Shown here: one piece after another, positions 45,501 to 59,200 of the stretch | Layout of the letters: each line of letters starts with the position of its first letter | Position numbering within the stretch: the stretch's first letter is position 1 | NCBI RefSeq assembly: GCF_035582795.1 | Contig: NC_134365.1 | Location: 76,241,635-76,305,634 of the forward strand | DNA length: 64,000 nucleotides | Reading direction: 5' to 3' | Source of the DNA: Mycteria americana | Lineage: Eukaryota; Chordata; Aves; Ciconiiformes; Ciconiidae | Notes under the pieces: model-generated | The model's input: the letters and a program-made list of their open reading frames with translations, nothing else | Databases searched by the model: none | What the model was told of the DNA's origin: nothing | Position numbers and translations under genes: made by a program

Positions 45501-48500
45501 GTGTTGGCTTACTCTTTCTTTGGTGTAAACCAGTAGTGTAGTAGTGCCTGTGTGGGCTATGCACTCTGTATGTTTGGGTCCTGATTCTGCATGTAGAACA
45601 GCTTCACCAGAAACACTGATGCCAGTTTGGCTTTCAACAGCTGCACTAAACTTCAAGTCCTCTTCTCTGTAGGTAGTTATTTGAGGCTTAAAATGTTCAG
45701 TTGTCAGCCAGGGCAGGTGACCTTCTTCCACGTAGGTGATGTATTCTTTGAGCACAACTGGCATGCAGGCTGTCCTGGGTGTGTACGAACAGAAACAAGG
45801 TTGCAGAAAGAGCTCCTCTAGGTTTTTTGTGCAGTAATATGGCAGTTTGAAAGAAGATAAACTGGTTTGGTAGGTAAATAGTCCTACTTTTAAAATAAAA
45901 AAGTTAAAACTTTCAGCTTTGTAAATAAGCTACAGCAAGGTGCCATTTTGAGTTCAAAAAAATGAGTAAGGTGGTTCTGAAGCAGTGCCTGAGATCTTAA
46001 CTTAGCAGAGATGTCTCCCAGATGTTTAAGAAAAAATTGTTTGCAATTAAGAACTTAGATCTAATTTTGTGCATTTCAGGGTTTCTTTTTATCTGACAGA
46101 AGTATCAGTTTGTTCATGAGAGTATTTTTTTCCATTAATGATCATGAGGTCAGTAAACTAAGGAGTATCAGGAGTGAAAAGGGAGAATCATTTGATTTGG
46201 ACATACTCTTCTGTCGTGAGCTGAAATCTGGAGATCTGTCTTCCTGCCTGGATTCCCTTTTTAATTCCAGATTTCAGTGTGCTTGCTTGTTTAGGTGCAA
46301 TATAGCAGGCTTGTTTAAGGGGAGGCTGTCTTGGGAACCTGCAACATCGCTGCTCCGATGGTCTTGTCTGTCATCTCTTTGAGACAGGAGATTCCAGGTT
46401 CATTCTAAAGTATGGAGGACTCTTCCCCTGCTGTGATGGCTGGAATTCGATTGGGATTTGCCAATATAAAACCAGGAGCTGGTAGCAAAAAGACATGCAT
46501 TTTTCTTGGAACATAGGTACAGGGCTGGGGGAGAAAGAGCCAGAAATAACCATAACTGAGTAATTCTGTTGCTACCTGTAAAGACTAGGTATAGCCAAGA
46601 AATCTTGTTTGTTTGTATTAAGAAGTTTGCCTTACGTTTGAAAGGTGTTGCCATAATGATTATTTGGCGACGACTTTTGTTCTGTGTTCCAGCAGTCAGT
46701 AAGTCTAAAAGCTAAAGACAAGTTTTACGAAGGTACAAGTAAACATTTACTTGGGGAAAATACTCCCAAACTACCTGCAGCTAAATGCAGAAACAGTAAG
46801 TAATCCAATGGAGCTTCTAATCTTCTTTAAAATGTTACTTGCAGGGGTGCTTTAACATACAGAAATCCTTTCCTCCTGCTGGTGTTTCTTATCTTGTACA
46901 TGAATTTAAATGAATAAATACAAAAACCTCAAGTAAACTTAAGCACAACTTCTCTTTGTGTGTGTGTAGCAGGTGTTATTTAAAGGACCAAGCCAGGATA
47001 TCTGTGTGCCTAGTGGGGCAATTACTCAGCTGCTGTTTATCTGAGTGAAGAGGTTATTCAGCTGCTTGTTTCATCCCTGGTGTTCAGTTCTCCCATGATT
47101 ATGTGACTTTTCTCCACTTACATAGGTTACAGATTTAAAGAAAAAAATTAAAAGAAAAAAAATCAGTAACAACGGAAAAGACTAGTATTATTGCGTAAAA
47201 GCCTTGTGTGCTGCAAGTGTATCATAACTGACTGATTCAAAATCTTGTGAGGTTTCGTTCCTCTCACGAGTGGGAATAATCTTGCGTTGTTCTCACTGAA
47301 AATGGTTTTCTGTCCATGTTGTACAATGGTCATGCAGTTTGAGCATAACAGGCAATGTTTACCAGGGATTTTGTTATTTATGCTTTGTTCAGGGTATGTA
47401 GAAATCTTAAGATGCAGGTAAACAACTTCAGAAATACAGAAATGCTGAACTTTTTTCCACCTCCATGTAATATGTCTAGATAATAAACATAAACATAATC
47501 GTATATAAACATAATAAACAAGATAATCTGGGTTCTGGTGCTATCAGTCAGTTGTTGATACCTGTAAGTAGCTATCTCCTCCACCCTGAATCTAAGAGCT
47601 AAGATTCTCATTCACGTCATTCTTGGACGTAATTTGCTTACAAATAGTCATACTACTTATATTATACTACTTATTTTTAGAAGGCTCAAGGAGTTATGTT
47701 GTAATTGAATTACTGTGAAGAGTGATCTGATCCATTATCTAGCACATACTCAGTCCTGGTCAAATGGCTTTTAATGGCATTAAATAACCTCATTAGTACT
47801 AGGAATATACATGTTTTCCTCAGAATCATAGTTTAAGAATCACAAGCACAGAAAAAACTAGCAGCATCTCATAGTCTTGTATTGTAACACAGCTGAATGC
47901 AAAGGAAAGCACCCGAGTTGCTCTGGGTCGTAAACATTTGGCCATTCTATCCCTAAAGTAGATAGGGGCTTGTACTTGACTGTAACTGATTTTACTTTGT
48001 ATGAGGACTTCATGTACTATGCTATCAGTGAAAGCAGACAAAATTAAAAAGCTCTTTCATGCCTCTTGCGTTTCTCTGGAACACAAGCAAATGTTAGTAG
48101 TGGCAGACCTGCAGCTATATTTGCTTCCAGGAGAACACGGTGACTTCTAACCCTCACCTTGAAGAGATGAAAAGCTCCTTTCGCTGAAGACAATAACACC
48201 AATTTATTCACCTTGGTTTAAAAAACTGCTTTTGTCTTGGTGACTTAGCTCTAAATCTTTTGTTTCTAAGACTTATGTAGACCATAAACCATGCTATGAA
48301 CACAACTTTTGGTTGGCTTTTCAATTAATATACATAGGAAGCCAATTCTGAAGTCCTTAGAATAGTTAATTGTGGTTGGTTTATGAGCATACTTCTTAAA
48401 CTGATGGATTTCCCTTGCATCCCTTTGACAATGTACACTTTATGTGTGTAGTTCCAGGTTTATTCTGGGCAATATGTATTTAATTAACGTGGTTGGCTAA

Positions 48501-51500
48501 TAGAATCAACCTCTGTGCCCCGAATGATATTTCCTTTTGGTGTCTTAATAGCTATTTTGAGGTATTGTGTCCTGTTATGCTTTTAATGTGAAATATTCTT
48601 AGAGCTTAATATTGATGTCAAGTCACTGCTTAATCTGTTCTTCCCCTTCATAGTGCATACAGATCTGGGGTTTTCCCTTCTGTAACTGCATTGCAAGTTG
48701 CCTTATGGGGTGCTTCATATTTGCTTTCACATGGTGCAGCAGACCAAGGACCAGCAATGTTGATTCTGTACTTTGAAGAGATGACTGATTTGATGCGTAT
48801 CTAATGTAAGCACTGAACTGGATTGCATGTGGATTACTTCTTTCTGCTGCAAATGGAAATAAAATATTTCATCTTCTCCCTTCCTACAGCAACAACAACT
48901 AAAATAGGGTGAATGATGATGAACAGATCCTAATTTGTGGTTAATTCAGTGAGCCGTTTGGCTACAGTGTACCGATAGGCACACTTCTCATGTTTTTGAG
49001 ATGGCCAGCATTTTGTTTAGAAGAATGACATACTGTACTTCTACATGCTGCCCAGCATTTTGTACATGGTTTAGGTTTAATGATTTATTCTTTATTTTCT
49101 TTTGCCTGCAACTGACTTAAACATTTCCCAGAAGGTATTCCAGAATGGAGTAGCTATGGGGAGGGATATGCGTGCTTGTCAGAGACACCTCATTTGTACG
49201 GCCTTGAAGACTCACGTTGCTGTATGTGAAAGGCAACTCTCCAAGTTCAGAATGAACTGGTTTGCAGTTTCAGTAGCCATGGAGATCTGTGTCCAGACAC
49301 TTAGGAGGGCTGAGGCATATTTGGTGACAAACACTTCAGTTACCTTCTCCAGCTTGGTCCGTGTTGACCTCTCCAGTAAGAGCATAGCAGCACTTTCCTC
49401 TATCTTCTGATTTCTGTGACCTTCTCCAGAACATTGCAAGGTTCTCAGGTTGTTTTTAAGCCAGGCTTTTTGTAGGTATTTACTGCTGCAATTTTAAATG
49501 AGAATAGGTGGTGGTCTACATATATGAGGAACTTTCTGAACTCTGCATTCAGTCTAATTTTTGTGTTTCTTTTTGGATAAAACATGCACAAGAGAGACTT
49601 CTTTTCTGGATACATTGCTTTATTTTGGTGAATGAACTTTCAATTCTAAATGATGCAATGAAAGCAAACATTTGCAAGGGGAAATGATGGTGGTAGGTGT
49701 GTCTTGCCCTTCAGGTTTCCCTATGAGGCTGCCATCTATGCCTCAGACTTCATCTATGGCAAACCTGCTGCTATGATCAAGGGCTTCTAGGACAGAAGAT
49801 GCTACAATATTAAATATTGTGGAATTTTTGTGCGTACATATAAATATAATTTGTATTTCAGCTATGCAATAATATCCAATGGATGATGTACTCTTATAGT
49901 CAAGTGACAGCAGTCTTGCTTTTATTGCGTTAGTCAAGTAATGTAAACCAATTTCAATTCATGTTGGATAGGAAATAAGCTTGAAAGAGAATAACTTTTC
50001 AGTTGGATTGCTACCAGCTTGCTATGCTGGCAGTGCTACTGCAAAAGTGAAGTAATTGTTGGTCTGTTAATGGCAAACTGCCAAGAAAATGCTGATTCTG
50101 ATTTTAATGCATTTAAAAAACTTATTTATTAACAATTACGTAACAATATATTAACAATTACTTATTAACACTGCAGCTGTGGTCGCTTGGGAGGCTTCAC
50201 TCTAAAAACTGATTTTTAAAAATTTTTTTAAAAATTTCATTTCCAGGAATCAAACATTAAGAAAATGGTTTTTGGGTTGTATGTTTTTTGGTGTGGTGGG
50301 TTGCTTTTTTTTTGGTGAATATGATAACTTAAGGAAATGCCTTACCTGTATAATCTCTTTTTTTATTATAAAGAGTTCTTTTGGAGATGACTGAACCAAT
50401 GTTTTTGTCCTATCTGACTTCCATCTTAAAAATATTTTGTCTAACAAAGAAATAATTGTATGATGATGCTTGGTCACTTTTAATGAAATCTAATAATTGC
50501 TCTAATACACAGGGTATTATGTCCTATGCAAAGTATGTGCTTTCCTACATCAAATTAATCTCAAGGGCAAGAAGGACAAAAATGACTGGAATAAAGAGTA
50601 GACGAATAAGACTTATATTTTTCAAATGTTAAAAACCCAGGAGTGTCCTCTCTAAAATGTATCTGAGAAATCAAAGTGAATAATAAGGGTGTGTGGGCAT
50701 ATTAATGCTGGTGGGGTTTGATGTTTTTTTCCTCTGCTACATATCACATATAGATCACTCTTGTTGCTCCTAATCCTCATCACTGTTGGACAGAGCCTTA
50801 AAAAATTTAGCTATCTCTTCTAAAGATCTGGCCCTATGTAAACTTTCATTCCTCTTCTGAAAGTTTTTCTGTTGAAACTAATAAGTAATGTTTCACTCCG
50901 CTATTGGCTGGGTGGCTGCAGACAGCCCCTTTTGCCTTCTAGTGGAGAAGGCACAGCGAGTATGAGCATGCATCCAATGTGTGGGGAGGGTGGGACTCCT
51001 GATGTGTTTTGCTGAAGACCTAGATTTCAAAAGCGTCTCTTCTTTCCATCAATTGAAAAGTTGTTGTAGGTTGTATAGTGCTTTGCTGTCTAGCTGAACT
51101 CCTCTGCTCTAGCCAGGAGTGCAGCACTTCCACGCTGTCACTGGTGGTGCCTGATGCCACTGGGCTCTTGCATCTGCGTGGTGAATGCTTGAAGAAAAGC
51201 TAGTCTCTGCCTTCTGCAAATACCACCAGCACATTAGGGTGATGAGATCTTAATTTCTGAAGTTGCATGCTCTCCATATGCTATGTAAAAGCTTTTTAAG
51301 TTTGGTGGGGTTTTTTTGTGCAGTGTTATAAAAGCTGTGGGTCGGCTGTTAGATTTTTCTATCAATTCTAACAGTCTATTACTTGTGGTAAGGGAAGACT
51401 TGCTCCTGGAAATGCTGATAAGAGGCTGTGCTAAGCAGTGAATGCAGTCATGTTTGATTTCTCTGTAGCACAGGTTTGAAAGCCAGTGGTCTTGCATTGC

Positions 51501-53227
51501 TTTGTTGTTATTTTTTCCCTTAATTTCATTTCTGAATGCCTCCTTTGAAAGTTTTTAAAATCTCATTGAATGCTTTGCTGACTACATTTTTCTAATCCTT
51601 TTTTGTAGAATTATTAGCTTTCCTGTGATAGTCATATCATATATACAGAATTATTTGAAAACTGGCCTTTACATCTCTTCTTTGTCTTGCAGTCATGCCT
51701 GCCTCACGGATCTGGACTAACACAAAGAACAATTAGCTACAGTGTTCCTGAAAGAAATTTGGCACAGGAAACTAGTACTGACCTAAACTGTTAGATTTTG
51801 GGAGCAAAATATGTCTTTCATGTCAAACAGTTACTTTGGTTGCAGGTTAAAAGTGCTTCTGCCAAACAGTTTTATCCATGCTTTCTTTAGCACAGGGCAT
51901 CCATCCACTCGGCAAGTCAGGATTATTAAATGATGTTGCTGCACTTGTAGTTGGTTTGTAGAACTTTACTCTAAAAATTATCTAATTAGCAGTAGCTTCA
52001 GTTAAACTATGGTATTGGAAATACAGAGAAGTTTCAACACAGGCAGTTGGTGCTACGGCAAAAAACCAACTTTCATTCTACAATATAGAATTATTTAGCT
52101 GTAGTCAATCAGGTGAAAAATCGATAATTTTTTGTGCTTCTGTCTGCAAAGAGAATGCTTAATCACTGCAGCTGAATTTAATATTGTGTGCAACTGGTGT
52201 ATTATATTATAAAAAGAGCTATAGGTTGATGCGTTTCTCTGTTGTGGAGCTGAATAAAACTTTCATTGCTATAAATTTATTTCTCCTTTCCAACTGAAGA
52301 GATTGTCTGGACTCTGACATCTTCCAGTGATTATAAACAGCAATAGCTAGTAAAGATGTTTGAATGTCGGTTTTAACTCAGACAATTAAGATGTCATTAA
52401 TGTTTTGAAAAGTGGCCCATTTTCTAGCTATAAAGTGGTATTTTCACTTAATATTTGGTTAATCTTAGAAACTGTGTAAATGTACTTTAAAGCTTTTGAT
52501 AGTTTTAAGCCATAACCATGCTAATTGTAAGTCAAATGAGTTGGTGCATTCTTAACATAATACTTAATCCTTAGTATTAATAACTGAGTTGTAGCTGTGA
52601 TTTTTCCACAAAGCATTTATTTAAAGAGGAAGCAGTATAGATTTTCACTTGATGGGGCAACGAGAAAGCACACAATAGAAGGAAAACAAATGCAGACCCT
52701 CTGGGGATATCTGTAGTCTTTCTTCCCAATGGAAGTTTAGGTGCCTATATGGCATTTCCGTAAGGACCTAGTACGTGAAATATTGCCTGCTTAAGGGCAT
52801 TATTGAGGCTCTTTGTGGGCATTATGACTCCTGCTTGATTTGGAAATGGGTGCTATCAGTGGGGTAATTACTGTTTTGGGCTGGTCTCCTTGGAGGTGGA
52901 ATTGTCTTATGTCACTGTGGGAACTAGTGTAGGAACTGGACAAATTCACGTTCAGTATGTGTCTTGAGTAAATATAAAAACCTTTGCATGTGAATTTTTT
53001 TTGCTCAGCTCACAGCTACAGAAGATCATAAGCTAGAAATCGGGGAGCATTCAAAAGTACAGCAAAACATTGTGATCGAGTGATGTGTGTAAATGATGAA
53101 GAGAACAGTGTGGAGGTGGAACAAAAGCACCTTCTCTAAGTGTGTGGTACACCAGTGACGTAAGACAACTACAGATTTCTTTGGAAATGTCGTCAATACT
53201 GCTAACTGCTCTTTGTTGCTTTTGCAG
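42577..53227 (+). other. Putative long first intron, middle part
   Basis: No coding exon, RNA gene or recent transposon is supported. Several acceptor-like pyrimidine-AG sites exist (for example near 45671, 48890 and 51692). None has a good donor at exon-like distance together with an open frame I trust. Confidence 0.5.
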
Positions 53228-53273
53228 CATTATAAACTGCTTTAACCTTGGAAGAAGTGAATCTGAATTATGG
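53228..53273 (+). other. Candidate exon 2 with split start codon context
   Basis: Upstream is GCTAAC, a good branch-point match. It is followed about 20 bases later by the pyrimidine-rich CTCTTTGTTGCTTTTGCAG acceptor ending at 53227. The 46-base segment is purine-rich near its end (GGAAGAAGTGAA). It closes with ATTATGG|GTAAAG: an ATG at 53270-53272 with A at -3 and G at +4, then one coding base before the donor at 53274. It would supply the start codon that the 5'UTR-only first exon lacks. This is a prediction from splice signals only. No protein identity can be inferred from one codon. Confidence 0.3.
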
Positions 53274-56200
53274 GTAAAGGCCTACTGATGGGGGGAAAAA
53301 CAAGAATGGTATTGTAAGAAGAGGGGATAGAGGTGGTGAAGTGTCCTTCAACCAGAGAAGTTATCTTCTTGGAATACGGGGGTGAAGTACCTATGTTATT
53401 ACATTATCTCTGTAGCATTTCAAAAGAGACTTGAGAGACTAAGGACTGTGACACACTGAGTTACAATAGTTTAACAAGCTAATACGCATCTGCTGAGCTG
53501 CAGTAACTTTGTGCAGGTTCTTAACCCATTCTCATTCAAGTTAAAATGCTTTAGTATAAACTTCTTTGCTTGACTTTAAGCTAGTATATTTTACTTCATA
53601 CTTACAGAGGGCCAAATCTGGTAACTGCTAGCTCGTTAATGCTCTACCTTCTTAAGCTTGGTGTTTGTCTCGATGCATAGCAAGTTAAAGTCATTTGGAA
53701 ACTTCAAATGTCTTTAGGTTAAGTCTTTGAATGTGAGCCTGTAACACTTTCTAATCTGCCTTCTTAATGAAAGAAGTCCAAAGAAATCTTGTCCAGTGTT
53801 CATATAATTCATACCACGGTTCCCCTGTGAAACTGGTTGTGGTTAAGCTGTTAAACTCTTGCTGCAGTGTCTACATGTAGTTGGGAGCCTTACTCTGGCC
53901 ACGGTGTGAGATGAGATACTAGGTTAGCTTAATACAAATATATCTGACCTACAGCTAGCTTTTCTTGTGTTGTTATCAGAAAAAGTAAGCGGTAAGTGTT
54001 TAAGGTAGAGCTCCTCCCTTAACTTTTTGTTTTGAAACCTTTAGGCCAGGGATAGTTGAAACACTCTGGCTTCAGCCCAGCACTGGCTGAAATGCCAGTG
54101 CTATGTTCAATTGCATATTACCTTTAGTAGGAATTATATTTGTGACCTCAGTTAAATTCTTCTCCCATCAAGTTCTCACTGCCTTCAGTTGGAGCAAGAC
54201 CAGGCTCTTGTATGGCATAGTGACCATGCACACGCAGTATCAAAGACTCCTTTCTAAAAGAGAAGAGAAAAAGAAAGTGCAACAAGATAGGAATGAGTGT
54301 TTTGAGTAACAGATGGGAGTTGAACAGGGGAACAATGAATCAGACCATTAATGCTGCTGCTATTAGCCAAAAATGCTTGAAGCGTACTGAAGGAAGATAC
54401 TGACTCTACTTAAAGTAGTAAAGCAGATAGATCTATCAGTTGGGAAATGTTTTATCTTCATTTTCTCTTCATTGTTGGAGTCTGCTGGGTTAAGTCCATT
54501 TGCAGGGAGGTTTATCTAGTGAAGGAGTAGGCTGATTAGTTTGTAACGCAGCACGCAAGCAAGGATCTTGTCTCTCTTCTCCAATTTAAAAGCCTCTAAA
54601 GACTTTTCAGTAGAGGTAAGCCCAGGCATTAAACACTTGAGCTGCTTATAACTTTAGCCGTATGTGTTTTGCTCTGGTGGGAGGGCATGGGAAGGAAGTT
54701 GTATATTTACTCGTGGTCTATTTCCAAAGTTTTGCAGTATCAAATGCTGGTGTAAGTCTTGCTTATAATGCAATATTTGAGCTGACAGTCATGGGAGAGC
54801 AATCCTATCATGGGATAGCTCAGGTCTGGGGGTACCTTTTCATTCAAGGAATTTCATTTGTTTCCACTTGGTATCTTAAGATCCTTTCATGAAGTCACAT
54901 GAAGCATAGAGGGGAAAAAATACACATTTTCCTCAAATAATTTGCAGAGAGGTAGCACTGTACTGCAGCTTTCATGAAGAGTTTGGTCACTACAGAGCTC
55001 TTCTACTCATAGTTTGGTTGTTTCTGTGTCATGACTGTCCGGTGTACTCATTGCAGTACTGTTGGGATGTAGTAGCAAGATAGTATTTTTAAATGGGTTT
55101 GGATTATACTTTTCTGTTTCTAGAAACAAGCTGTGCATCTCTTATGCTCTAAAAGCCTTTTAACTCTTCCTATAGTCTTTGTCATTTTCAAAGAAGGTCA
55201 AAACATCCTATTCAGCCTCTTTTGTCTCTGATATTTGCCACTTCAAAAACTGTTTCATTGTTTGTGAATGTTGGTTTTGAAAATATGCACACTTTGCCAT
55301 TGACTATTTTGAAAGTTTTGTATGTAGATGGATTCCATTTGCCCTCAAGGAAGAAGCTGTCCTAAGGCCTTAATTAGTTGTTTCTTGGTTTTCATTGAAA
55401 TCCTGGAAAGTGAGGGCTCATCAGAATTAGTGTAATTTGCATGGGATCTGAATCAGTGTTAACTAAAAACATCTCCACATCTTGGGATACTAATTTCGTT
55501 TTTCTTCTAATCTGTTCCTCTCAGCTGTGTGCTGGCTGAGGAGGAATTAGATTTGTAATACCTCATAAAAAATGTTTGCAATTTTGCAAACAAATAACAA
55601 GGTTTGGGAAGAAGAATTTATTAAACCGTGTCTAGATGTAGTTGAAAAAAGAGCTTTAAAAACACATAAGTGGGCAAAGCAGTGACTCATCAAAACAAAC
55701 AGACTTTTTTTCATATATTAGCAGATCTGGATAGCGTATTTTTTGGCCACTTAGCTTCAGGTCTCCCTTGACTGAGAAGATGCTGGTGAGGATCTTCAGA
55801 TCCCAATGCAGATTCGGGGGTGGATGTTTGGAACTGCTTCTTTCACCCCCCCTCTAAGGGTCTTCACACTTCTGGGAAGTGGCCAACACCTATTGAAGCC
55901 TCATGCGTTCCATGAAGCATGTTGTTGCAGTGAAGGAGTAAAACTTTCCGTGCACTGGTATTTACACGTTGGCACATTAACATTGCAGTACATCTTTATA
56001 GCATGCTTGCCTCATGAGTATTTGTAGCTTTTTGGCTTTGAACTGCAGAAGTTTGATTAACAGCTGTAGTGCGTGTGTACCTCCTACATGTTGTTACAGT
56101 GTATGGGACCTTTTCAAAGGGAATTTTGGGGGTTTGCTGGCCGGTGCTCTAAATCGAGAGACATTGCCAAAGAAGTCTGAAAACAGCGTAACAGATGTGA

Positions 56201-59200
56201 TAGGGTTTATTGCTGCTTTTCTCTTTATCTTGATTCTTTTTTTGTTTGTTCTGCTAATGGCAGCAGGATCTGAATCCTCCTTTTGAACTTTGAAGAAAAG
56301 CTTTCCATTTCCTCTGGCCTATGTTGAGCACTTAATTTTAAGTAAAGAGTCTGATGGTTCCCTACCAAAAAAAGGAAAAAAATAAGTAGATGGTTGTTCA
56401 ACTGTAAGGAAAAGTCTTTGAATAGAAGTGGTGACTTCTGCCTTGGCCTGACTCTGGAGTTAATATGAGGACTTCATTAGTCAGTTAGAAAAATGTAAAA
56501 AAGAAGGATTTCCTGACTTGAAGTTCTCATGAAGAAAAGGCTTTGGGGATATGAAAGTTGTCTCTATTTCCACCATTCCAATGCTTGGAGAGTCTAGTTA
56601 GCCTAAGCTTTATTACGTTTATTTTCACTTTGCCTTACAACGTACTTTTTAACCAACCCATTATCTTCTTTATTGTAACATACCTTTTTGTGGTTACTTT
56701 CTTTTTTCTTTGACCTAGTAATCTTGAGCAGTCATCTATAAAAATAGCTTCTCCCTGTCTGCCATCCCATACCTTGCATTTACCGAGAAGTGTATATCCA
56801 CTGATTTTTTTTTTTTTTACCTTTTTCAGAGAATTAAAGTACTGAATGGTAGGGGTCATGTTTGTGTAAGAAGACTTGGTTTTAGTGTTTTCATTATAGC
56901 CACAATTAATTATTTGCATGTAACAACCACAATGGTTTGAGATGTGGAAGAGATTGATTTAAAAGTGACAGCACCAGCCCCTACCATAAGCTGCACTGTA
57001 GAACCTCTTACAGGAGAGCAGAACCAGTGAGCTAATAATCTGCCAGGTTCAGTTTTATTTTTTCATAGTGACATTATAAAAATGTAGCAACTTGTGATCT
57101 GTCTTAACTTCTGCTTAAATTAATGCCATCTACATATATTTAGAGTTTGTTTAGCTTCACAGAAGTATCTTCAGGGTTAGGTTCTTCCCCCTCTACTGTA
57201 GGCAGAATATCTTGAGATTTGTCTCTTTTTTTTTTTTTATTTTTTTATTTTTTTGCCTGAGATGAGCAGCCTGACATTTTCTCTAGTCAATTACTGAACA
57301 CACCTGATTTTTCTGTACTTTTTGAGTTAGGATCTTTAAAATTAGCCTTGTGGTTTTTTGGTTGGTGTCGTGCAACAACATAGTCATTCTGTTGTTGCAG
57401 ACTAGGAACTAAATCCCAGATGTGTTTTCATTAATTGTAAACCTAATGTAATCTTGGACTTTAAAGTGTTGCTTTCTTCTTGGTTACTTGTGGCCTTTAA
57501 ATGTTGACTTATGTTGCCAGTGACACAAATTAAGCTTGGAAGTAGATAAAGCAAAAACTTGCTATTTACCTTTATACTATCAAATAAATAAATTTCAAAG
57601 ACTTTAATGGCATAAATTGCCTCTTGGGCATTTCTTGGTAGCTGGTGCTTAGTTGGCCCTGGTTCTACCAGGTGGTAATTAACTATCAGTAAGTGTCTAA
57701 CTAGAGATCATCATGACTTCTGAAACTGTTGTGGGAGTCTTGATTGCTTTCTACAAGGCTTCTCCTGAGTTAATGTCTTTACTGAGAGAGGCAAATGCTG
57801 TGGCTTTACTTACTGCTGTTTGAGATGGAGGTAATGGCTTGTGATAAAGAAATAAATTTTTCCCCATCTCTCACATTTGTCTCACACTTGCACCTCTGCA
57901 AGGTCCAAGCATACTTGAAATTCATTGCACTGGGAGGATTGCTTCCAGAGGGTTGATTAAACTTCTTGTGAAGGAGTGCAGTAAAACCAGCAAAAATCAG
58001 CTTTCTGTTTGTCTTCCTTTGACTCATTGCTAATTGCAAGGAAAGAGAAAGGTAGTTTGGATTCTATTGACTACAAATTGAAATAAGACATTAAAGCTCC
58101 AAACAAAAAGATATCTATGATTATATAATAGCAGTAGCTGTTATAAAACGTTTATTCCTTTGATTAGTAACAATTAAGAAATGGTGTATTATAGTCCCAC
58201 TCATAACCCTTCCTCACATACTCGGGGAGTGGGGACATGACGGCACAGGACACGCAGGTGTTGGTTGAAGGTCTGGTGGGAGGGCACTCATTTTCAACAA
58301 GGACAAATGCTTGTGGAGGAAGCTAGAAATCTGCAAGCTTTCAGGCCCGACTTTGCTCTCTGCAGGTGCCATCAGTGACTGTTTTACAACCGTGAAATGC
58401 GTAACAGTTGTATACTTCAGTATTTTACCTATTATTATCCAGTGTGTGCTTCCAGTTAGAGACATTTGAAGTTCATTTTATAGAAGCTGACTGTTTGCAG
58501 ACACAAGTTACCTGAAAGAGACTGCTACTTAACAAACTTGCTGTATTATTCTTATACTGAATTGAGTTACTTTGAGTGTGTTCCAATGTATACAACAAAA
58601 TGACGTGTTGTCTTCTGCTTTTTTATGTGCATCAGCACAAAAAACCCCCTAAACTAGTGAGGTTTTCTCAAAACAACTTCTGAAATAAAGCCCTCGATGT
58701 ATTGATGATAACATAAAAAGTCTCTTTGGCCCTGGAGCACTTTAACTTTGCCTTGTCTGCCAAAGACACAGCCAAGAGGTGCACTTTCTGGTGTCATTCA
58801 TGACTGGAAATTTTTTGTCTTGGTGTAGTCCTTTCCTTGTAGATGAACACTGGCATGCACAGGGAGGAATTCACTGGCTCTTTTTGTTGTCTTAGCAGTG
58901 GTGAGCCATACGAAATAGCTTGCACTGTAGTTTCATTGGCTCGTGTGTATTGCTGGACTGTTAGTTTGTGAGCTTTTGGCTCTTATAAATCTGGATTTGA
59001 TTCCTGACCCAGGTCACTATAAATTGAGGGGTGCCATGTGGGACAGGAAGAAATGGAACGGGTAGGGAGAATGGTACAATTTTTGGCTGCAGAGGTGACT
59101 TCTGCTTTAAAGTGTGAGTGGAACTATGTGCATTTGAAATAGGGAAAAGAGGTGTTTGTGGAATCAAATGTGAAGGCCGTAGTGCACTGCATGCAAGATG

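Noticed and set aside
56014-56286. 90-codon plus-strand frame with a hydrophobic, membrane-like end
   Set aside because: The hydrophobic run comes from T-rich DNA, and there is no splice or promoter context.
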